Assembly: GCA_026225945.1 (NCBI GenBank)
Contig: JAMJFZ010004031.1
Location: 5,574,001-5,638,000, forward strand
Length of the DNA: 64,000 nucleotides
Direction of reading: 5' to 3'
From: Cricetomys ansorgei
Taxonomy: Eukaryota; Chordata; Mammalia; Rodentia; Nesomyidae
Each line of letters starts with the position of its first letter. The first letter of the stretch is position 1. This document shows positions 13,601-26,400 of the stretch, piece by piece. Made by a program: the position numbers and the translations under genes. The notes beneath the pieces were generated by a model. That model was not told the DNA's origin and made no database searches. It worked only from the letters and a program-made list of their open reading frames with translations.

Positions 13601-16600
13601 CTCTGAATATAGAATTATTGTTTGACTAGATCTTGGATCATTGCTTATTCATCATAACTTTTCTTTCAAAGATCCCCCGGGGCCACCCAAGGACCTACAC
13701 CATGTAGATGTCGACAAGACAGAAGTCTCCCTTGTTTGGAATAAACCAGATCGTGATGGTGGCTCTCCAATCACGGGATACTTGGTGGAATATCAAGAAG
13801 AAGGTGCCCAGGACTGGATTAAGTTCAAGACTGTGAAAAACTTAGAGTGTGTTGTTACAGGCTTACAGCAAGGAAAGACCTATAGATTCCGTGTAAAAGC
13901 TGAAAACATCGTAGGTCTTGGTCTCCCTGATACAACTATCCCAATCGAGTGTCAAGAGAAACTAGGTGACTTTTGGATTGGCACTATCATTTTATTTCTT
14001 CTTTAAATTACTCATACTGTGAAAATTCAAATCTAATGGTCTCATGTTTTCTTTCTAGTGCCTCCATCTGTGGAATTAGATGTGAAATTAATTGAAGGGC
14101 TCGTAGTAAAAGCCGGCACCACAGTAAGATTCCCTGCCATCATAAGAGGCGTTCCTGTTCCTACTGCAAAGTGGACAACTGACGGGAGTGAGATCAAAAC
14201 TGATGAGCACTACACGGTTGAGACGGATGGCTTCTCATCGGTGCTGACCATTAAGAACTGCCTAAGGAGGGATACCGGGGAATATCAACTCACAGTCTCC
14301 AATGCAGCTGGTACCAAAACAGTAGCTGTCCATCTTACTGTTCTTGATGTACCTGGTCCACCAACAGGGCCTATCAACATTCTGGATGTCACGCCCGAAT
14401 ACATGACTATCTCTTGGCAGCCACCTAAGGATGATGGAGGAAGCCCGGTGATAAATTACATTGTTGAGAAACAAGATACAAAGAAAGGCACATGGGGAGT
14501 GGTCTCTTCAGGAAGCAGTAAGCTGAAGCTGAAGGTCCCACATCTCCAAAAAGGCTGTGAATATATTTTCAGAGTCAAAGCAGAGAACAAGATGGGTGTC
14601 GGTCCTCCCCTTGACTCCATACCTACTGTTGCTAAACACAAGTTCAGTCCTCCATCTCCTCCTGGTAAACCAGTGGTAACTGACATTACTGAGAATGCTG
14701 CAACCGTGTCTTGGACACTGCCAAAATCTGATGGTGGCAGTCCAATAACTGGTTATTATGTAGAACGCCGAGAAATAACTGGCAAATGGGTGAGGGTCAA
14801 CAAAACACCTATCGCTGACCTCAAGTTCAGGGTGACTGGACTCTATGAGGGAAATACATATGAATTTAGAGTTTTTGCTGAAAACCTTGCTGGACTAAGC
14901 AATCCATCCCCAAGTTCTGACCCAATCAAAGCTTGCCGACCCATCAAACCACCAGGGCCACCTATCAATCCTAAACTGAAAGACAAGAGCAAAGAGTCTG
15001 CAGACCTGGTGTGGACAAAGCCCCTCAGTGATGGTGGCAGCCCCATTCTTGGATATGTAGTTGAGTGTCAGAAACCCGGCACAGCACAGTGGGATAGGAT
15101 TAATAAGGATGAACTCATCAGGCAGTGTGCCTTCAGGGTACCTGGGCTGATTGAAGGAAATGAGTACAGGTTTCGCATAAAGGCAGCTAATATCGTGGGT
15201 GAGGGAGAGCCAAGAGAACTCGCAGAATCTGTGATTGCAAAAGACATCCTTCATCCTCCAGAAGTAGAACTTGACGTTACATGTCGTGATGTCATTACCG
15301 TTCGGGTGGGTCAAACTATCCGCATTCTAGCTCGAGTCAAAGGCAGGCCTGAGCCAGATATAACTTGGTCTAAGGAGGGCAAAGTACTGGTCAAAGACAA
15401 ACGGGTTGACCTAATTCGTGATCTGCCTCGCGTTGAGTTACAAATTAAAGAAGCTGTCAGAGCTGACCATGGCAAGTATATCATCTCTGCTAAGAACAGT
15501 AGTGGACACGCCCAAGGATCAGCCATTGTTAATGTCCTTGACAGACCTGGGCCTTGCCAGAATCTGAAGGTTAGCAATGTAACCAAGGAAAACTGCACAA
15601 TTACTTGGGAAAACCCACTAGATAACGGTGGCTCAGAAATTACAAATTTCATAGTAGAATATCGTAAACCAAATCAGAAAGGCTGGTCAATCGTTGCTTC
15701 AGATGCCACCAAGAGATTGATCAAGGCCAATCTGTTAGCCAACAATGAATACTATTTCCGTGTTTGTGCAGAGAATAAAGTAGGTGTTGGGCCAACCATT
15801 GAAACAAAAACGCCAATTCTGGCCATCAACCCTATTGACAGGCCAGGTGAGCCCGAAAACCTTCATATTGCAGATAAAGGAAAGACATTTGTCTATCTCA
15901 AGTGGCGACGGCCTGATTATGACGGCGGCAGCCCAAATCTGTCGTACCATGTTGAGAGGAGGCTGAAGGGCTCTGCTGACTGGGAAAGAGTACACAAAGG
16001 AAGCATTAAGGAAACCCACTACATGGTTGACAAGTGCGTCGAAAACCAGATTTATGAGTTCAGAGTACAAACTAAGAATGAGGGTGGAGAAAGTGATTGG
16101 GTAAAGACAGAGGAAGTTGTTGTGAAGGAAGACTTACAGAAGCCAGTGCTTGATCTAAAATTAAGTGGGGTGCTGACTGTCAAAGCAGGGGACACCATTA
16201 GACTCGAGGCAGGCGTGAGAGGCAAACCATTCCCAGAAGTTGCCTGGACCAAGGACAAAGATGCTACAGATTTAACAAGATCACCAAGGGTCAAGATCGA
16301 TACCAGCGCCGAGTCATCGAAATTCTCTCTCGCCAAAGCAAAACGAAGCGATGGTGGTAAATACGTAGTCACAGCAACTAACCCAGCTGGCAGTTTTGTG
16401 GCCTATGCTACTGTCAATGTTTTGGATAAGCCTGGTCCTGTGCGAAACCTGAAAATCACTGATGTGTCCAGTGACAGGTGTACTGTCCGCTGGGATCCAC
16501 CAGAAGATGATGGCGGCTGCGAAATCCAAAATTATATTCTAGAAAAATGTGAGAGCAAGAGAATGGTATGGTCTACCTATTCCGCTAACGTCCTGACACC

Positions 16601-19600
16601 CGGTGCTACAGTGACTCGTCTCATAGAAGGGAATGAATATATTTTCAGAGTCCGCGCAGAAAATAAAATAGGCACAGGACCTCCGACAGAAAGTAAACCA
16701 GTCATAGCAAAAACCAAGTATGACAGACCCGGTCGCCCCGATCCTCCAGAAGTCACTAAAGTAAGCAAAGAAGAGATGACTGTGGTTTGGAACCCCCCCG
16801 AATATGACGGCGGAAAGTCTATCACAGGATACTATTTGGAAAGGAAAGAGAAACACGCAGTCCGCTGGGTCCCCGTGAACAAGAGTGCCATCCCCGAGAG
16901 ACGCATGAAAGTACAGAATCTCCTCCCAGGGCATGAGTACCAGTTCCGTGTCAAGGCAGAAAATGAAGTTGGCGTTGGCGAACCCAGCTTACCATCAAGA
17001 CCAGTGGTGGCAAAAGATCCCATAGGTAAGATGCTACTACTTTCTCTGATATCAAACCAATTCTTAAAATTACGTGTAGAAATATGACAGCTCGCCCTTT
17101 AAAACACTATTTTAGCCAATATTTCTCCAAATATACCTCTTCTCAGAGCACCAAAAAGCTATGCGCTGGTAGATTTTAGTTTTTAGAAAGGAAAATAAAG
17201 AAGTCCTGGGAATTGAGAAACTAGAACGATCTAGTTTGGATTTAAACTAACTATAAAATTATATGTTAAAATATCATGAAGCTAGGGAGATGGCTTCGTG
17301 GGTAGTGCCCACCACGTAAGCCTGAGGCCTGAGTTCAGATCACAAGCTAGACGTGACAGCCCGTATCTCTAACCCCAGTACCGAGGGCAGGACATAGATG
17401 GGCAGATCCCTGGAGTTCACTGGCCAGCCAGTGTAGCCAGTTGGTAAGCAATAGTTTCAGGGAGAGGCCCTGAATTAACCACTAAGACAGAGAGCAATAG
17501 AGAAAGACACCCAGGATTGACCTCTGCCCTACATATGCATCTACGTGTGTGTATGTACATCTAAACATGAGCACACACATACAGTGAGCACAAAGAGAAA
17601 AGAATAGTGATAATTGTTTCTCTTATTTTCATATAATTTATTTTCAGAACCACCTGGTCCACCAATCAATTTCAAAGTGGTTGACACAACCAAAAGTTCC
17701 ATAACTCTGTCGTGGGGGAAACCAGTCTATGATGGCGGTGCACCAATAATTGGATATGTTGTAGAAATGAGACCCAAAATAGCAGATGCGTCACCCGACG
17801 AGGGCTGGAAAAGGTGCAATGCTGCTGCTCAACTCGTTCGCACGGAGTTCACAGTCACCAGTTTGGACGAAAACCAGGAGTACGAGTTCAGGGTGTGTGC
17901 CCAAAATCAAGTTGGCATTGGGCGCCCTGCAGAGCTAAAGGAGGCCATCAAACCTAAAGAAATCCTAGGTGAGACCCTCCTTTAGTGGCAGATACTCATT
18001 CACAGCCATTCTCATGGGGCTTCCTCCCGTCTGAAGAGCCAGCTAACATCTTCCATGTCATTTGCAGAGCCTCCAGAGATCGACCTGGATGCCAGCATGA
18101 GAAAATTGGTCATAGTGAGAGCAGGCTGCCCTATTCGACTCTTTGCAATAGTGAGGGGCCGGCCCGCCCCCAAAGTCACATGGCGCAAAGTGGGCATTGA
18201 TAATGTGGTCAGAAAAGGACAAGTCGATCTACTTGACACCATGGCCTTCCTTGTCATCCCCAACTCTACCCGTGATGACTCAGGAAAATACTCACTGACC
18301 CTTGTGAACCCAGCAGGAGAAAAGGCCGTGTTTGTGAATGTCAGAGTACTAGGTGCGTTAGCCAAAAGCTTTTGTGTTTTTCTTCTCCGAAAGCCAATGT
18401 GTTGATACGAATGCTGATGAGACGTGTGTTCTGAGTCTGTGGATCTTTACAGATACTCCTGGGCCTGTGTCTGATTTAAAAGTTTCGGACGTCACCAAAA
18501 CATCGTGCCATGTGTCCTGGGGCCCTCCTGAAAATGATGGTGGAAGCCAAGTGACACATTATATTGTGGAGAAACGTGAGGCAGAAAGAAAAACGTGGGC
18601 AACAGTTACCCCCGAAGTGAAGAAAACAAGCTTCAATGTCACCAACCTTGTCCCCGGGAGTGAATATTTCTTCCGAGTAACTGCTGTCAATGAATATGGC
18701 CCCGGCGTCCCAACAGACGTCCCCAAACCTGTGCTTGCATCAGATCCTCTCAGTAAGCAATCTCCTTTCTTCCTTCATTGTTTGACTCTAGTCCTCTTGG
18801 ATCCATGTGATTATAATCTGCTGGAGGAAGCTTGATTTATGAAACCCTAATAGTGCAGTCAATATCTAACTCAGAAAAAAAAAAAAACCTTGTGTTAATT
18901 GCTTCCTCTTACTTTATTTTCAGCGTGTTGAACTATACATCCCATATACTTTGGGACAGAGGCCCTACTGAAACCCTTACACAAATATCTAAATTGTGTT
19001 TTTTGATTCGAGGTGAGCCGGATCCTCCAAGAAAACTTGAAGTGACAGAAATGACAAAGAACAGTGCTACCCTGGCCTGGTTACCACCTTTGCGTGACGG
19101 GGGTGCTAAAATTGACGGCTACATCATCAGTTACCGAGAAGAAGACCAGCCCGCAGATCGCTGGACAGAGTACTCAGTGGTCAAAGACCTCAGCCTTATG
19201 GTCACTGGCCTGAAGGAAGGGAAGAAATATAAATTTAGAGTTGCAGCTAGAAATGCTGTGGGAGTCAGCTTGCCCAGAGAAGCTGAAGGTGTCTATGAGG
19301 CCAAAGAACAGCTGTGTAAGTTGCTTGTTTACTTTCATTTTCTGTGCATGGATGTTTTGCCTGCATCTATGTCTGTTTCTCCTATCTGGCGTATCTGAGT
19401 AGTTTCTAAATTAAACAATTGTATTTATCATTGATTCCTTTATACTATGGGATAAAAAGCTGGTTTAGGGAGATATTTCTCCTTGAGTAGTCAAGTTCTG
19501 TACACACAGAATAGGAAACTCTACCTATCCTTACGCATGCTCGATCTGACATTTTCTAGAGCATTTGAGAACTTTTGAAAGTACTGATTATAAATTCAAT

Positions 19601-20425
19601 CATTAATTTGAATCCTCTAATGGGCTACAACCCACAATCTGAAAAACCTGGAAAAGTTTCCCACCTAAAAACTGGGTTTTGTCTTTGGTTTCAGTGCCAC
19701 CAAAGATCCTCATGCCGGAGCAAATCAGTCTTAAAGCTGGGAAGAAACTCCGCGTCGAAGCCCATGTGTACGGAAAGCCTAACCCCACCTGTAAATGGAA
19801 AAAAGGAGATGATGAAGTTGTTACATCCAGCCACCTGGCCATCCACAAAGCAGACAGTTCTTCAGTTCTGATCATAAAGGATGTCACTAGGAAGGACAGT
19901 GGTTACTATAGCCTCACAGCAGAGAATAGCTCTGGAACAGACACTCAGAAAATCAAAGTTACAATCATGGGTAGGTTACACATGAGTCAAGTGGCCATTA
20001 CAATATGGAGATCAGAAAATTTGCTTTTTTTCTTTTCACACTATCAAATCTCTGTTCTTACATTTCTTCCCTCTTGGTTTATGCAGATGCTCCTGGACCT
20101 CCTCAGCCTCCATTTGACATTTCTGATATAGATGCTGATGCGTGCTCCCTGTCTTGGCACATCCCTCTGGAGGATGGAGGCAGTAACATCACCAATTATG
20201 TAGTAGAGAAGTGTGATGTAAGCCGTGGAGACTGGGTCACAGCTTTGGCTTCAGTCACCAAGACTTCCTGCAGGGTTGGAAAGCTGATCCCTGGCCAGGA
20301 GTATATCTTCCGGGTCCGTGCTGAAAATAGATTTGGCATTTCAGAGCCTCTCACATCTCCAAAGATGCTTGCTAAGTTCCCATTCGGTCAGTGTTTTTTT
20401 TTTTAATATATTATCATATATCCTA

Positions 20426-20470
<45 letters not shown>

Positions 20471-23400
20471 ATATATATATATATGGCTATTAGTTTAAAG
20501 CAGAAACTGAGATTTTCCTATCTTTGTCTCTAGGTGTTCCTAGCGAGCCAAAAAATGCAAGAGTCACCAAAGTCAACAAAGACTGCATATTTGTTGCATG
20601 GGACAGGCCAGACAGTGATGGAGGGAGTCCCATCACTGGTTACTTAATTGAACGCAAAGAAAGAAACAGTTTGCTCTGGGTGAAAGCTAATGACACTGCT
20701 GTCCGGTCAACTGAATATCCTTGTGCTGGCCTTGTAGAAGGTCTAGAATATTCATTCAGAATCTATGCCCTAAACAAAGCTGGATCCAGCCCACCTAGCA
20801 AACCAACAGAATATGTAACTGCAAGGATGCCAGTCGGTAAGTAACCATTGTCTGGAACTGTAGAGGCACATTTAAATCTTGGTGCTTCTGAAAGTTAGCA
20901 CTTCCATCCTGGAATAGGCCCTGATTCTTACCATGAAAATGTGCTGCATATCTCTCTCCTGTAAATGTATAACACACACTCAAAAGTAGATACTGGATGG
21001 ATCGTTGAGATGATGGTTACCCTGCTGAACATCGCAGGGGTGATGCTGAGAGTAGTTTAAACTTCTTCTAGTGAGAGCAACATTGAGAATATGTCTTTTG
21101 GCTTTAGATCCCCCTGGGAAACCTGAAGTTGTTGATGTCACCAAGAACACTGCATCCCTCATCTGGGCCCGTCCCAAGCATGATGGAGGCAGCAAAATTA
21201 TTGGCTACTTCGTAGAAGCTTGCAAACTTCCTGGCGATAAGTGGGTTCGGTGCAATACCACACCTCACCAGATTCCCCAGGAAGAGTACACAGCTACTGG
21301 CTTAGAAGAGAATGCTCAATATCAATTTAGAGCTATTGCCAAGACTGCTGTGAACATAAGCCAGCCTTCTGAGCCTTCCGACCCAGTGACTATTCTTGCA
21401 GAAAATGGTAAGATTCTATGGCATATCATAGTGCTTACGGCACCCATGACGGCCATGTCTCCTCTGTCTCCTGACTAATATCATAGTGCTTACGGCACCC
21501 ATGACGGCCATGTCTCCTCTGTCTCCTGACTAATATCATAGTGCTTACGGCACCCATGACGGCCATGTCTCCTGTGTCTCCTGACTAATATCATAATGCT
21601 TACGGCACCCATGACGGCCATGTCTCCTGTGTCTCCTGACTAATATCATAGTGCTTACGGCACCCATGACGGCCATGTCTCCTGTGTCTCCTGACTAATA
21701 TCATAATGCTTACGGCACCCATGACGGCCATGTCTCCTGTGTCTCCTAATATCATAGTGCTTACGGCACCCATGACGGCCATGTCTCCTGTGTCTCCTGA
21801 CTAATATCATAGTGCTTACGGCACCCATGACGGCCATGTCTCCTGTGTCTCCTGACTAATATCATAATGCTTACGGCACCCATGACGGCCATGTCTCCTG
21901 TGTCTCCTGACTAATATCATAATGCTTACGGCACCCATGACGGCCATGTCTCCTGTGTCTCCTGACTAATATCATAATGCTTACGGCACCCATGACGGCC
22001 ATGTCTCCTGTGTCTCCTGACTAAAACAACAAAAACTTACATCTCTATGGGGAAAGGAAAAAAATACATGATAGGGAGTTTACTAAATTATGCCTATGAA
22101 GAATCTTAATAAGCAAAACAAAGGGGCAGATTACAAAACTGAGGACTAAATGGTCTTAAAACATACTCACAGGAAGATGGCCAAAAGAACAATAAATGAT
22201 AGGGCTGAAAGTCTAGTCTTGGGAATTTATTTTTACCTCTTTGCAGTATTGTCAAATTTCTAGATGAAACTTGCAATGAATATGTGGCTTAAACTAAGTG
22301 ACTAAGGGAAGAAAGATAAGGAAAGGATTTCAAAGTTTCAGTCTGACAGGAAGAATCAGTTTTGGTGATCTACTGCCCTGCACGGTGCTGTACTTAATAA
22401 CATATTATAGATCTCAAGATCTACTTGATTTTAGGTATTCCCACCACACACAGTAAAAAAATGCTTACTGAATAGTTGAGGTGACTGTTGCATGAATTTG
22501 CATGATTTAATCATTTCACAGTACATATTTAGGCCAAAAATATTATACCCATAAATATATAATAATCATTAAGTAAAAATAAGGTTATAGAACTAGGGAT
22601 GTAGCTTAGTGGTACAGCACTGACCTGGCATGTGTGAAGTACTACCCTGGGTTCCATCCCAAGTATTAAAAGTTCATAATTCATAACAAGATAAAATATC
22701 ACTATTAGTGGTAATTATAAGCACAGTGTGGCATACATTAAAACCTTCAATCATCTTTCTTTCCAGTTCCTCCAAGGATAGAACTGAGTGTCGAGATGAA
22801 GTCTTTGCTTACTGTGAAAGCTGGTACTAATGTCTGCTTGGATGCTACTGTCTTCGGTAAACCAATGCCAACAGTTTCTTGGAAGAAAGATAGCACGCCA
22901 ATAAAACCAGCTGAAGGCATAAAGATGGCAATGAAGCGGAACTTGTGCACTTTGGAGCTATTCAGTGTGAACCGGAAGGACTCGGGAGACTACACCATTA
23001 CTGCCGAAAATTCCAGCGGTTCCAAATCTGCCACCATTAAGCTTAAAGTGCTAGGTAATTAAAGCCTTTGGCATCCATCCCATAGCCTAAAGGCCTGCAA
23101 ATAAATTTACAAGCTGTAGCAATGAATGCCTGAAATCCTAGCTTCTGGGAGGAGGCAGGAAGATCAGGAGTTCAAGGTCATGTTCCCCCTACTCAGGGAG
23201 CTCTAAAGCAATCTCTCCTATACAACGTCCTATGTCAACAGCAATAACAAAGTATTTCGTAAGAACAAAATTAGCAGTATTAGAGAATTGCGTTTGGATC
23301 TCTAAAGAGTATTAGCAATCACATAGTCCAGCTACCTAGGATTCTGAAAAGCGAGGTGACATCTAGGGTTGTATAGGAAGCTGGCAATACAGGAAGAGCG

Positions 23401-26400
23401 TAGCGGAGTCTCTAGACTACTACCTTATACTTTGTAGTAAAATACTACATTCATTCTTTCAGATAAACCAGGTCCTCCAGCATCTGTCAAAATCAACAAA
23501 ATGTATGCAGACCGTGCAATGCTGTCCTGGGAACCTCCTCTCGAGGACGGAGGCTCAGAAATCACCAACTACATTATCGACAAGCGTGAGACAAGCAGGC
23601 CCAACTGGGCTCAGGTCTCCGCTACTGTGCCCATCACCAGCTGCACCGTGGAGAAGCTGATAGAGGGTCATGAGTATCAGTTCCGTATCTGTGCTGAAAA
23701 CAAGTATGGAGTGGGTGACCCCATACTCACTGAGCCGGCAATCGCTAAAAACCCATACGGTAAGAACATCGTCCAGCAGTTTGCCCTTCTCTTTTCAAAC
23801 ACTGCCTTTTTGCTCAGGAAATTAACTTATCAATCCATCTTCACAGACCCACCCGGACGCTGTGACCCTCCTGTCATCAGCAACATCACTAAAGATCACA
23901 TGACCGTCAGCTGGAAAGCCCCAGCGGATGATGGTGGCTCACCTATCACTGGCTACTTGGTGGAAAAACGGGAAACTCAGACAGTTAACTGGACTAAAGT
24001 CAACCGAAAGCCTGTTATAGAAAGAACACTAAAAGCAACAGGTCTCCAAGAAGGCACTGAGTATGAGTTCCGAGTCACTGCAATAAATAAAGCTGGCCCC
24101 GGCAAACCCAGCGATGCATCCAAAGCTGTTTATGCTCAGGACCCACTGTGTAAGTGTGCTTGAGAGAGTCCCATACGATGCATTCTGCATTCGACAGCCA
24201 GAAAGGAAGTTGTCGCTAAAGCTTTCTGTTGTCATTTATCCACAGATCCTCCTGGCCCACCAGCTTTCCCTAAAGTATACGATACCACCCGTAGCTCCGT
24301 GAGTCTATCATGGGGCAAGCCAGCCTATGACGGTGGTAGCCCCATCATTGGTTATCTTGTGGAAGTAAAGCGAGCTGACTCTGATCACTGGGTGAGGTGT
24401 AATTTACCAGAGAAGCTACAGAAGACCCGCTTTGAAGTGACTGGCCTGATGGAAGACACAGAGTATCAGTTCCGTGTGTATGCTGTGAATAAGATCGGGT
24501 ACAGTGACCCCAGTGACGTGCCAGATAAACACTGTCCCAAGGATATCCTAAGTAAGTACCACCAGGAGAAATAGATGAGGCGGAAAGAGAGAGAATCAAC
24601 TCTTAAGCAGATATATCTACACGCTCCAGCAATACGTTTGGGAGGAGTAGGTAGTACTTCACATTTTTTAACTGGCCAAATGGAATGAAGGAGATGCAGG
24701 TTTTGCTTTTTTTTTCCATGCTTTAATTCATGACCTATTCATCATCCTTCTGTTTGTCATTTACTCATCCAACCAATCCTTACTATGTAACAGGAAGTCT
24801 CTCATAAGTTCCCGTCCTCTTGTTTATTCTATGGTCTGTCTCCATAACTCTTCCCCACTCTTAAAAAATCACTCAGAAGTGCATTTCATCTTACTATGCA
24901 CTTTTCTATAATGAAATAAAATGGGGTCAGAGCATACACAGAATGCCTGCACTGAATGTAAGAGAGAAAAATCAAGATTGGAGGAAGCATTTCTTCAACA
25001 TAGTAAAATATGAAATATGCAGGGTTAATGTGAGGCTGAGCATCCCCTAAAGGAAGACTGGTAGGGTCAAAATGCATTGACAACTGGCAAGGTCTCGGGG
25101 GCTAGAGAGATTGCTCAGTAGTTAGGAGCACATACTGCTCTTCTGGAGGAAATGAATCCAGAAACCATACCGGGTACCTGTAACTTCACCTCCAGGGACC
25201 CGTCTTAAAATAAAAATAAAATATTTTAAAGAAAAATGAAAGCGTCAGTAGGATATGGAACCATTAAGGATGTGTTAAAGGAAGAGAAATCTGTTTCACA
25301 ACGGAAGGATATTTTAGGAATGATAAAGACAGCCTTTAGAAATATGTGCGATGTTTAAATTTTTCTGACTTTAACCTCTGACTTTAAACCTTTCTTTGCC
25401 TCCAAATTCCATAGTTCCACCTGAGGGAGAACTTGACGCTGAGCTAAGAAAAACACTCATTTTACGTGCTGGGGTTACAATGAGGCTCTACGTGCCCGTA
25501 AAAGGACGTCCACCTCCAAGGATTACTTGGTCTAAACCAAATGTCAATCTAAGAGAGAGGATTGGACTGGACATAAAGTCGACTGACTTCGACACGTTCT
25601 TGCGCTGTGAAAACGTGAACAAATACGACGCAGGGAAGTACATCTTAACCTTGGAGAACAGCTGTGGGAAAAAGGAGTACACCATTGTAGTGAAAGTGCT
25701 CGGTAAGCCCATCGGAGAAAAGAATGGCGTGTGTTTGAAACCGCGGTTTGTGTGTTATTTTTTTAATGTGTTCATTTCTTATTTTAACCTTTACTTGCTA
25801 TTCAGATACTCCTGGGCCACCTGTCAACGTGACCGTTAAGGAAATCTCCAAGGACTCTGCCTATGTCACCTGGGACCCTCCGATAATTGACGGTGGAAGC
25901 CCCATCATAAACTACGTGGTTGAGAAACGGGATGCAGAGAGGAAGTCCTGGTCGACAGTGACAACCGAGTGCTCAAAGACGAGTTTCAGAGTCTCCAACT
26001 TAGAGGAGGGGAAATCCTACTTCTTCCGGGTGTTTGCTGAGAACGAGTACGGCATTGGTGATCCAGGCGAAACGCGTGACGCCGTCAAAGCTTCAGGTGA
26101 GCGACGAGCTACGATCCGTCACATTGAATGACAGACCACCTTGGTTTCCCAGGGCTTAGACTCATCGTTTCTCCTCCTCTAGAAACCCCCGGGCCTGTCG
26201 TCGACCTGAAAGCGCTGGCTGTAACTAAGTCATCTTGTACCATTGGCTGGAAAAAGCCTCGCAGTGATGGCGGAAGTAGAATCACTGGCTACGTGGTCGA
26301 TTTCCTGACGGAAGAAAATAAGTGGCAACGAGCCATGAGATCGTTGAGCCTTCAGTACTCCATGAAAGATCTGAACGAAGGGAAGGAATACACCTTCAGA

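Larger units (their letters stand above)
21408..22766. other. Titin intron with minisatellite and ID-like SINE
   Basis: 1,359-bp intron: an 11-copy minisatellite in its first half, an ID-like SINE near 22591, and otherwise unremarkable AT-rich sequence. Acceptor is TTTCCAG. Confidence 0.9.

Noticed and set aside
21600..21837. Antisense reading frames in the minisatellite
   Set aside because: They are products of the 55-bp tandem repeat (55 is not a multiple of 3, so frames rotate) with no start context or conserved protein.
21423..22024. CRISPR-like array
   Set aside because: The repeats are head-to-tail without unique spacers, in a vertebrate intron; it is a minisatellite.
22591..22671. 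tRNA gene
   Set aside because: It has tRNA-like A- and B-box character but no credible cloverleaf or 3' end; it fits a diverged ID-type SINE.
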